Of a stretch of 6,605 nucleotides of DNA, positions 1-5,903 are shown one piece after another. The stretch covers positions 1 to 6,605 of the forward strand of contig JADZBJ010000413.1 of NCBI GenBank assembly GCA_020852155.1. Reading direction: 5' to 3'. A model generated the notes under the pieces. The model saw only the letters and a program-made list of their open reading frames with translations, did not search any database and was not told the origin of the DNA. How positions within the stretch are numbered: the first letter of the stretch is position 1; every line of letters starts with the position of its first letter. Source of the DNA: Saprospiraceae bacterium. Lineage in GTDB: Bacteria > Bacteroidota > Bacteroidia > Chitinophagales > Saprospiraceae. The position numbers and the translations under genes were made by a program.

Positions 1-470
1 AGCCAACTGCCCAGCATCGGCGAACTGCTGGCGCCTACATTCATACAAATACCCATAAAACCCATAGCCTCGCCACGACGGTCGGCTGGTACAATGTCGG
101 CTACGTAGGCTGTTGTGCCCGTTGGCTTGAAACCGGTTGAAAAACCATGCAAAAAACGCAGTAAAAAGAATCCGCTGACAAAGGGCAGCAAGGGATAACA
201 CAGACTGCAAACAATACACGCCCCTACTCCGATGTACATGACTGGCATTCGGCCAATAGTGTCGGTTAACTTGCCGCTGAATGGCCTTGACAAACCGGCC
301 GTAATCGTAAACAGTGCAATAATCCACCCCTTGTGCTCCCCGCCTCCCAGGGAGGTCAAATAAGAGGGCAACTCTGGAATCATCATGTTAAAACTGCCGG
401 CAAACAAGGCGTGCGACAGTGCCAGCAGCAAAAAAGAGCGGGTGTAAAGCGGCGGGGCAACGGAATTCAT
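1..470 (-). CDS. Major facilitator superfamily (MFS) transporter, N-terminal part; runs off the left edge
   Basis: The reverse strand reads from an ATG at 470 to the window edge without a stop, giving 156 residues of a protein that should be about 390-420 long. It begins MNSVAPPLYTRSFLLLALSH and shows about five hydrophobic segments (roughly residues 11-31, 47-65, 77-97, 98-118 and 135-150). MFS motif A lies between helices 2 and 3 (residues 66-74, GKLTDTIGR, with Asp70, Gly73 and Arg74). A motif-B-like RFLHG at 105-109 leads into a Gly/Pro-rich helix, then PADRRGEAMGF (128-138), typical of helix 4-5 loops in drug/metabolite exporters. It is an inner-membrane secondary transporter, probably proton-coupled; the substrate cannot be told from this half. 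It is divergent from the gene at 554, with 83 bp between them. I saw no exact TAnnTTTG promoter for it in that gap. The family call is firm; the subfamily is unknown. Confidence 0.9.
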   Translation of the reverse strand, partial: MNSVAPPLYTRSFLLLALSHALFAGSFNMMIPELPSYLTSLGGGEHKGWIIALFTITAGLSRPFSGKLTDTIGRMPVMYIGVGACIVCSLCYPLLPFVSGFFLLRFLHGFSTGFKPTGTTAYVADIVPADRRGEAMGFMGICMNVGASSSPMLGSW

Positions 471-491
471 GCTCAAAGGTGAAAAAATAGA

Positions 492-520
492 TTGGGTCGG
501 CCCGTACGTTTTTACTTTTG
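492..520 (+). promoter_or_regulatory. Bacteroidota-type sigma promoter (-33 TTG / -7 TACTTTTG)
   Basis: TACTTTTG at 513-520 matches the Bacteroidota -7 consensus TAnnTTTG exactly. A TTG at 492-494 lies 18 bp upstream, inside the 17-23 bp spacing described for Flavobacterium. Transcription would start near 525-530, leaving a leader of about 25-30 nt before the ATG at 554. The placement also argues against any start codon upstream of 520 for the following gene. This is a sequence match only; expression has not been shown. Confidence 0.6.
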
Positions 521-553
521 CTGCAAAATTCAACCAACAGACTTTCGACTGAC

Positions 554-1024
554 ATGCTCGATACGGCTCAACTCCCCAAAAATGGACATACCAAAACCAT
601 TCAGTTATCCTCCAACGCTACGCTGTTCTGGCGGGTGTTTATTCCTATTTTCATCACTGTTTTTATATCCGGGTTAGTCCTGGCTTTCATTATAATAGAT
701 GAAGAAAACCTGTACCTGTCAATTCCCGCGTTGCCCGTCCGAATCATCGCAGTGATTATCTGGTTTGTGTGGCTGGCCATCCTGAAACGCACCCTCTGGC
801 GACTCAAGCGCGTTGATGCTGACGACAATTTCATGTATGTCAGTGATTATTGGAAAACCGTGCGTTACCCGTGGCAAGACCTCGCCAGCGTGGAAGAGAA
901 AAAACGCCTGAATCGCCAGATAGTTAATTTCAACCTGAAACAACCCGGGCTTTTTGGACAAAAAATTTCCTTCTTGCCGGGTTCTTCGTATGCTGACTGG
1001 AAAAAGCAATTCGACCAGTTGTGA
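554..1024 (+). CDS. Small membrane protein with two helices and a PH-like cytoplasmic tail (uncharacterised)
   Basis: The protein has 156 residues from the ATG at 554. The frame stays open upstream to a TTG at 518, but that TTG sits inside the -7 promoter element, so 554 is preferred. A polar N-terminus (1-22) is followed by two hydrophobic helices (about 24-48 and 62-80) joined by a short acidic loop (DEEN, 49-52). A basic stretch, KRTLWRLKR (78-86), then suggests by the positive-inside rule that the tail is cytoplasmic. The tail (about 90-156) has alternating beta-type segments, with YPWQDLASVEEKK and a late GQKISFLP, resembling bacterial PH-like (bPH/DUF304-type) domains. I do not recognise a named family and assign no function. 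The next gene begins 35 bp after its stop on the same strand, so the two may share a transcript, although their products do not suggest a shared role. Confidence 0.75.
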   Translation: MLDTAQLPKNGHTKTIQLSSNATLFWRVFIPIFITVFISGLVLAFIIIDEENLYLSIPALPVRIIAVIIWFVWLAILKRTLWRLKRVDADDNFMYVSDYWKTVRYPWQDLASVEEKKRLNRQIVNFNLKQPGLFGQKISFLPGSSYADWKKQFDQL

Positions 1025-1059
1025 TCATTTTTTGAAATTCAGTTGATTAACGATTTTAC

Positions 1060-3786
1060 ATGAATAACTTGATGACCTTGAGTCAAAAAATCGGCCTTGT
1101 TTGTGCCATAACCTGCCTGCTTTTTGCCAATGCACAACAGGCTTTTTCACAAAAAACAGACACCCTGCAAGGGTATTATGAAAAACAATTCGGCGAGGAA
1201 ATAACCTATTTTTCTCCCCTCAAACAATTTGCCAATCAGGCGCTGCTCACTCGTTGCCTCGGAAATATGCCGGTACGCTGGGCATCGGAACCCTACACCG
1301 GAAAAGCCGACAGCGTTTGTTACGAACTGCTCATCGGGCATTCCACCGGCACCAGCAAAGGCGTGCGATCTTTCCAGTTGAGTTTGAACAAAACCTATTC
1401 CTGGACACTCGAAACCCAACCGCAACAAAAGGGTATGTTTGTCAAATCCGGCACAGGCCCCGGCGGGCGATGGCGATTTGTCGCACAGGAATACGACGTC
1501 AATGGCGATGTATTCGGCAAATTGTTCATCACGATCCCCGCAGCCCTGGCCAAAAGCGGCCCACAATGGGCATTGACAGGCCTCGATCAGAAAAGCCGCG
1601 ACTGGATGATGGTATTCATGTACCGACGCGCTTTCAGGGCTGATGTCAATGTGGGGCAATTACTGCTGCGCAATTCGGATAAAAGGCAGATCACTGTTCT
1701 GGTTGAAAATCCGTATCCGACCGATCGGAAACTCAGCGTGCTGTGTCAGGATCAGGAACTGACCATCGTGGTGAATCCAGGCTTCAACAGCGTTCCGGTA
1801 GCGGCTTTCAATTCCAATAAATCGGGCAATGTGAACCTGACGCTTCAATTGGAGGGCGATGCGACAACTTTAACCAAAGAAATCGTCCTGACGCCGGTCA
1901 AACACCGCACATTTCACATTATTCACCATTCACACAACGACATTGGATATTCTCATCACCAGACCGAGGTGGAGAAAATTCAGACCCAAAATATTCGCGC
2001 TGCACTGCGCTGGATCAAAGCCAACAGGGGCAGCCAACAACGCCCGATCTGGCATATCGAATCGCTTTGGGCTGTGGAAAATTTCATGAAAACCGCCAAT
2101 GTAGCCGAGAAAAACCTGTTCGCCGAATACGTGCAATCCGGGCAAATCGTCCTCTCCGGCAATTTCGCCAATATCCTGACCGGACTTTGTCGCCCGCAGG
2201 AGCAATCCTGGGCGCTTGAATACGGCAATTCGCTGCGTAAGGACATGCAAATGCCCATCAAGATGGTGATGACCACCGACATTCCGGGCATTTCAGCATC
2301 GGCCATGCAAGCCTACCTCGAAAACGGATACGCTTACCTCTCGATGGGGCCTAATTATGTCAAAAATCTGCCTGACCACGGCGACCGTATCGGCTCCATG
2401 CTGGAAGCGCAGGGCGATCAGATTTTCTGGTGGAAACCCAATGCCGGTTCGGATAAAAAGTTGATGGTCTGGACGGCTGGCCGTGGTTATTCCATGTTTC
2501 ACGGTATTTCAGACAGCGAAAAACAGTATCAGTGGGAGCAACGCCTGTCTGATTACATGAACGAACTGGATCAGCGAAATTACCCGTACGAAGACATTCA
2601 ACTGCGCTATACCAAAAATGCCGACAACGGCCCGGTGGATACGCTTTTGCTCGATTTTATCCGGCAATGGAATGAACGTTACGCATCACCAAGGCTTGAA
2701 CTCTCGTCTATCCCGGAATTGTTTGATATGATGGCCAAAAAGCACGGCGATGCCTTTCCGGTATTGCAAGGCGAAATCACGCCATATTGGGAAGACGGCG
2801 CGTATTCCACGGCAGCCGAAGAAATCGAGGCGCGGCAATTGGCGGCAAAAACCATTCAATTAGAGCAAAAAATGCCGCAGCCCTCGTCGCCTGAGGTGCG
2901 CCGCAAACTTTATCAGTTGCATCGAAATCTGGTGTTGTTTCACGAACATACCTGGGGCGCGTGGTGCAGCATCAGCGATCCTGATAATTCATTCACCACG
3001 GATCAATGGATTTTCAAAAAGGCATTTCTCGACTCAGCCAGATTGCAATATCAAAATCTGGAAAGCCATTTTGCTTCTTTAAAAACCGCAGATAATAAAA
3101 TCGTCAAGGGATTGCCTTTGAAAATCGTTCCAGACACTCTGCGCGGCGGTTTTACGCTCTATGACCTGCAAGGCCGACTCTTGGCAGACACAAATCAGTA
3201 CAGGTTGTTTGAGCCTGTTTACATGCTGGGCGTCAATCCAATGAAGCGTGAAGCGTTAAAACTCACAGCGTCGAAAGCGTACTTGCGCAGCGGAAATCAG
3301 GTTTATGAGCAGACATTTAATGGCGCCGGATTTAATCGCCTTATGGTGCGTGTAACGCACGACAAACGGGCCAATAAACTCGATTTACAAGTCGTGATGG
3401 ACAAAATCGCAGTACGCGAGAAAGAAGCCTTGCACATAGCACTGCCCATCGGGAAATCGTCGAATGAACTGCGTTATAACAACAACCTCGTTTACCCGAC
3501 CACTCAGTTACCCGGCTCTAACAAGGAGTTTGTTTGTGTTGAAAACGCTTTGTCGCTCAAAAGTGCGTATGGTACATGGCAATTGGAAAGCCCTGACATC
3601 GCCTTGATTGAAATTGGCAGCCCGATTGACGAGAACCGTCCAAACGGCGCGAAAGTCTGGAAACGCGACAATCAAAACCTGTCTAACCTGTTCCTGTACG
3701 TGCTCAATAACTACTGGCACACCAATTACAAGGCCGATCAGGCTGGAGAAATCAAGTTCAATTTCTCCATGTGGTTGGGTCAGTAA
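1060..3786 (+). CDS. Secreted glycoside hydrolase family 38-like protein (alpha-mannosidase superfamily)
   Basis: The protein has 908 residues. Residues 1-31 form a signal peptide (hydrophobic 11-25, likely cut near AFS-QK), so it is periplasmic or secreted. No lipobox cysteine is seen. Residues about 32-280 look like a beta-rich N-terminal module. The catalytic-like region begins at HHSHNDIGY (289-297), the GH38 His-x-Asp zinc motif (His292, Asp294). TTDIPGISASAM (405-416) matches the position of the GH38 nucleophile (Asp407), and FHEHTWGAW (627-635) supplies a probable later zinc histidine (His630). The C-terminal part (about 690-908) is beta-rich and ends with LNNYWHTNY (882-890), a pattern common at the end of GH38-type proteins. 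Family 38 enzymes are zinc-dependent retaining alpha-mannosidases. The sequence around each motif is divergent and closer in style to DUF5054-like relatives, so the substrate is uncertain. An alternative ATG lies four codons in (1072). No polysaccharide-utilisation genes adjoin it. Confidence 0.82.
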   Translation: MNNLMTLSQKIGLVCAITCLLFANAQQAFSQKTDTLQGYYEKQFGEEITYFSPLKQFANQALLTRCLGNMPVRWASEPYTGKADSVCYELLIGHSTGTSKGVRSFQLSLNKTYSWTLETQPQQKGMFVKSGTGPGGRWRFVAQEYDVNGDVFGKLFITIPAALAKSGPQWALTGLDQKSRDWMMVFMYRRAFRADVNVGQLLLRNSDKRQITVLVENPYPTDRKLSVLCQDQELTIVVNPGFNSVPVAAFNSNKSGNVNLTLQLEGDATTLTKEIVLTPVKHRTFHIIHHSHNDIGYSHHQTEVEKIQTQNIRAALRWIKANRGSQQRPIWHIESLWAVENFMKTANVAEKNLFAEYVQSGQIVLSGNFANILTGLCRPQEQSWALEYGNSLRKDMQMPIKMVMTTDIPGISASAMQAYLENGYAYLSMGPNYVKNLPDHGDRIGSMLEAQGDQIFWWKPNAGSDKKLMVWTAGRGYSMFHGISDSEKQYQWEQRLSDYMNELDQRNYPYEDIQLRYTKNADNGPVDTLLLDFIRQWNERYASPRLELSSIPELFDMMAKKHGDAFPVLQGEITPYWEDGAYSTAAEEIEARQLAAKTIQLEQKMPQPSSPEVRRKLYQLHRNLVLFHEHTWGAWCSISDPDNSFTTDQWIFKKAFLDSARLQYQNLESHFASLKTADNKIVKGLPLKIVPDTLRGGFTLYDLQGRLLADTNQYRLFEPVYMLGVNPMKREALKLTASKAYLRSGNQVYEQTFNGAGFNRLMVRVTHDKRANKLDLQVVMDKIAVREKEALHIALPIGKSSNELRYNNNLVYPTTQLPGSNKEFVCVENALSLKSAYGTWQLESPDIALIEIGSPIDENRPNGAKVWKRDNQNLSNLFLYVLNNYWHTNYKADQAGEIKFNFSMWLGQ

Positions 3787-3791
3787 CCCCC

Positions 3792-3871
3792 AACTTTTCA
3801 AATTTCAAATTGGAGATTTCAAATTGTATATTTTTTAAATTTGAAATCTCCAATTTGAAATTTGAAATTTG
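3792..3871. repeat. Perfect 34 bp inverted repeat in the convergent gap; possible bidirectional terminator
   Basis: The left arm (3792-3825) and right arm (3838-3871) are perfect reverse complements over 34 bp around a 12 nt loop (3826-3837). It starts 5 bp after the stop of the GH38-like gene and ends 8 bp before the stop of the convergent peroxidase gene, so it fills nearly all of the gap. Each arm is AT-rich and internally repetitive: ATTTCAAATTG occurs at 3802-3812 and again at 3816-3826. RNA from either strand could form a very long hairpin, which suits transcription stopping from both sides, although the stem lacks the GC-rich form of a classical terminator. The nested repeats make a dispersed intergenic repeat family another reading. 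Confidence 0.9.
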
Positions 3872-3879
3872 AAAAGTTT

Positions 3880-4926
3880 TCAGGGGTGCTGAAAACGCGG
3901 GTCTGTTGAAAACGACTCATCGGTGAGCGTTTTCAGGAAGGCAATAATCTGTTGTTTTTCGATATCAGTAAGCGGGATGCCCAATTGCCCGTTTTGCTTC
4001 AGCAATGGGTCAAGCGAAGGTGTGTCTTTTACGCCGGATGTGTAATGATTCAGCACGGCTTCCAGGGTTTTGAATTTGCCGTTGTGCATATAAGGCGGCG
4101 TTCTTTCCACATTTCTCAATGATGGAACAGCAAATTTTCCGATGTCATCCGGGAACGTGCTGACTTCGTAGCGGCACTTATCCAGCGTGAAATCACTCAA
4201 AATGCCATTGTTTCTGAAACTTTGATCCGTGAACAAATCCGTCGCGTGGCAAGTGCTGCATTTGGCTTTGAAAAGTGCCAGACCGGCCAGTTCATCAGCA
4301 GAGAGCGTACCGCCGGATTCGCCACGCACGTAATGATCGTAGCGACTGTTGGCGCTGACCAGCATGTTCATGAACTGCGACAGCGCTTTTAGCATATCTG
4401 CGCCCGAGATCGTATCAAGGCCGGGAAATGCTTTTTTGAACATCGCCGGATAAACGCTGCTCCGATTCAGTTTTCGTACAACATTGGCGGGCACTTCATC
4501 CATTTCTACCGGATTCTGAATGGCATTCAGTGGCACGAGGTCGAGCAGCGGCACGCCGCCATCCCAGAAAAAACTGGTTCGCCAGGCCATGTTTTGTACG
4601 GCAGGCGCATTCCGTTTGCCCAGCAGCCCGTTGATGCCGTGGCTCGTGATATGATCCACGTGGCTGAATGCAGAGTAACTGATATGGCAGTCGCCACACG
4701 AAATCGAACTGTCGCGACTAAAAATCGGGTCGTAAAACAGTCGCCGCCCCAGTTCAAAGCCTGATTGTGTTATCTCGTTGGATGAAAAACTATAAGTCGG
4801 CGCCGGGAAGTTGGAAGGCACCGTAAATTTCACATCTTCGGGAACGACAACCGGATCGTCTTTTTTGCAGGAAGCAAAGAGAAGTACCGCAAAAAGCAGG
4901 CAGAAAATTTTATTAAATGTATTCAT
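3880..4926 (-). CDS. Di-heme cytochrome c peroxidase / MauG / MbnH-family lipoprotein
   Basis: The protein has 348 residues from the ATG at 4926. A longer reading from a TTG at 4962 would put 12 basic residues before a complete lipoprotein signal, so it is rejected. The signal peptide ends in the lipobox LFASC (Cys20), followed by KKDD. Two haem c sites are visible: CGDCH (Cys77, Cys80, His81) and CSTCH (Cys223, Cys226, His227), one per domain as expected for this superfamily. Other family marks are LGRRLFYDP (60-68), RNAPAVQNMAW (105-115), FFWDGG (119-124), NPVEM (138-142) and TPPYMHNGKFKTL (276-288), the last near where the distal ligand of the second haem lies. The family either reduces hydrogen peroxide or, in MauG and MbnH, oxidises a residue of a partner protein. 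The adjacent MbnP-family gene 114 bp upstream favours the second role here, but that is inference from context. A plain peroxidase remains possible. Confidence 0.88.
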   Translation of the reverse strand: MNTFNKIFCLLFAVLLFASCKKDDPVVVPEDVKFTVPSNFPAPTYSFSSNEITQSGFELGRRLFYDPIFSRDSSISCGDCHISYSAFSHVDHITSHGINGLLGKRNAPAVQNMAWRTSFFWDGGVPLLDLVPLNAIQNPVEMDEVPANVVRKLNRSSVYPAMFKKAFPGLDTISGADMLKALSQFMNMLVSANSRYDHYVRGESGGTLSADELAGLALFKAKCSTCHATDLFTDQSFRNNGILSDFTLDKCRYEVSTFPDDIGKFAVPSLRNVERTPPYMHNGKFKTLEAVLNHYTSGVKDTPSLDPLLKQNGQLGIPLTDIEKQQIIAFLKTLTDESFSTDPRFQHP

Positions 4927-4970
4927 TTTCAGGCATTTAATGATTTTTTTTCGGAGATTCAATGGAAGGA

Positions 4971-5017
4971 AGGGTTTATAAAAATACTAATTATCAGACT
5001 AGACTTCTATAAACCCT
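4971..5017. repeat. 10 bp inverted repeat in the MbnP-peroxidase gap
   Basis: AGGGTTTATA (4971-4980) and TATAAACCCT (5008-5017) are perfect inverted repeats separated by 27 bp. They lie in the leader of the peroxidase gene, 45-91 bp before its start codon. They could form a weak RNA stem that affects read-through, or be half-sites for a dimeric regulator. The loop contains a short tandem repeat (AGACT twice, 4996-5005). No T-tract follows in the minus direction, so a standard terminator is not supported. Confidence 0.5.
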
Positions 5018-5019
5018 AC

Positions 5020-5033
5020 CTGATTTAAATCAA
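5020..5033 (-). promoter_or_regulatory. FNR/CRP-family box-like palindrome upstream of the peroxidase gene
   Basis: On the minus strand the site reads TTGATTTAAATCAG. It matches the FNR consensus TTGAT-N4-ATCAA at nine of ten fixed positions and contains a perfect 12 bp palindrome, TGATTTAAATCA (5021-5032). It lies 8 bp after the stop codon of the MbnP-family gene and 94 bp upstream of the peroxidase ATG. Regulators of this superfamily control di-heme peroxidase genes in some Proteobacteria. An AT-rich palindrome this short can arise by chance, and no convincing promoter was found downstream of it, so the assignment is tentative. Confidence 0.35.
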
Positions 5034-5040
5034 ACTACTA

Positions 5041-5856
5041 TTAATTGTGGATGTGATCCAGAATGAACATATCGGCGTAGTTGTTGGCAACGATTTCCGA
5101 ATACGGACCGGCATGAGAAGTCGGGTTGTCAAACACGTCAATATTGGTTGGAGATGTAAACATTTCCAGGATATCAACATAAATATGGAAGTGAGGCTTG
5201 GTGTCTTTGCGCACTTTTGCAGCCTCATCATGGCTGTGCAGTTCCACTTCTTTGATGTTGTTCAGTGTTTTGGAAGTCATGCCGCCAAACAAACCAGTAT
5301 GGTATTCGATGGTACGTTCGCCAGTGCTTGAGTTGAGTGGCGCCTGAGGCGAAGTGCCTTCGACCTTTACGAAAATGTAACCGCTGTTCCAGGCCCAGTA
5401 CATGCCGGAAGCGCCCGCCGCAGGATCCAGCACGCCTTTGCGCTGGTCAACTGGCGATACGCTTTTCGCGCTGTCCACGCCGATGATGAATTTTACTTCA
5501 TTGTAATCTCCGGCAGGGATGCCGCTGATGGTTACTTCACGAGATTCCGCATCGTCGTGTTTTACCAGGAAGTAGCATTCATCCTTTGGAACGGTATATT
5601 CAGTGCCATCAGATTTCACAAAAACGAAGTTGGAAACGAAGTAATTAAACGTGCTGAACTTCACGGTATCGCCGTTGGCTGTTCTGTAGTTAGCGCCAAA
5701 CACCAATGATGCATCACCGGCGCGGTGGTCAAATTCCAGCGTAACGGAACCTGTACCTGTCAGATCAGTCGTAGTGTCATCGCCATCTTTTGAGCAACTG
5801 GTCAATACTGTTGCAAACAAGGCAAAAGCCAAAAGGCCAAAAAGGTAATTTTTCAT
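5041..5856 (-). CDS. MbnP-family copper-binding-type lipoprotein
   Basis: The protein has 271 residues from the ATG at 5856. The signal peptide ends in the lipobox TVLTSC (Cys21), followed by SKDGDD and a Thr-rich linker. The mature domain begins GSVTLEFDHRAG (36-47) and continues with TVKFSTFNYFVSNFVFVKSDG (64-84), the beta-sandwich opening typical of the MbnP family. The core motif GMYWAWNSGYIFVKVEG (151-167) carries Trp154 and Trp156, the region where a tryptophan is expected to be modified. Histidines suited to metal binding include His44, His186, His207, His209, His222, His224 (PHFHIYVDI) and a C-terminal DHIHN (His268, His270). In methanotrophs MbnP binds copper and has a tryptophan turned into kynurenine by its di-heme partner MbnH; the matching partner here is the next gene. 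The barrel gene ends 47 bp upstream, so co-transcription is likely. The function is inferred from the family and the pairing. Confidence 0.85.
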   Translation of the reverse strand: MKNYLFGLLAFALFATVLTSCSKDGDDTTTDLTGTGSVTLEFDHRAGDASLVFGANYRTANGDTVKFSTFNYFVSNFVFVKSDGTEYTVPKDECYFLVKHDDAESREVTISGIPAGDYNEVKFIIGVDSAKSVSPVDQRKGVLDPAAGASGMYWAWNSGYIFVKVEGTSPQAPLNSSTGERTIEYHTGLFGGMTSKTLNNIKEVELHSHDEAAKVRKDTKPHFHIYVDILEMFTSPTNIDVFDNPTSHAGPYSEIVANNYADMFILDHIHN

Positions 5857-5903
5857 GTTAAAAAGAGGAGTTAAAAAATTGATTGTGAATGATTTGAGAA
5901 AAT

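Noticed and set aside
1147..1659. A 170-codon open frame antisense to the GH38-like gene, with other long antisense frames through 1660-2502
   Set aside because: They lie wholly opposite a gene with clear family motifs, have no signal, domain or leader of their own, and read as low-complexity shadow translations.
3792..3871. The inverted repeat read as the end of an insertion sequence or as a CRISPR repeat
   Set aside because: No transposase, target duplication or spaced repeat series is present; there is only one palindrome between two intact genes.
4913..4936. A seven-codon frame (MPENEYI) overlapping the peroxidase start, considered as a leader peptide or tiny precursor
   Set aside because: It is very short, has no Cys or attenuator-like codon run, and is not followed by a stem, so chance is the simpler explanation.
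4927..5040. Search for a methanobactin-like precursor peptide in the gaps beside the MbnP-family gene
   Set aside because: Neither this gap nor 5857-5903 encodes a small Cys-containing peptide with a plausible start, so no methanobactin claim is made.
5047..5331. A 94-codon plus-strand frame opposite the MbnP-family gene
   Set aside because: It has no recognisable features and lies inside a well-supported minus-strand gene.
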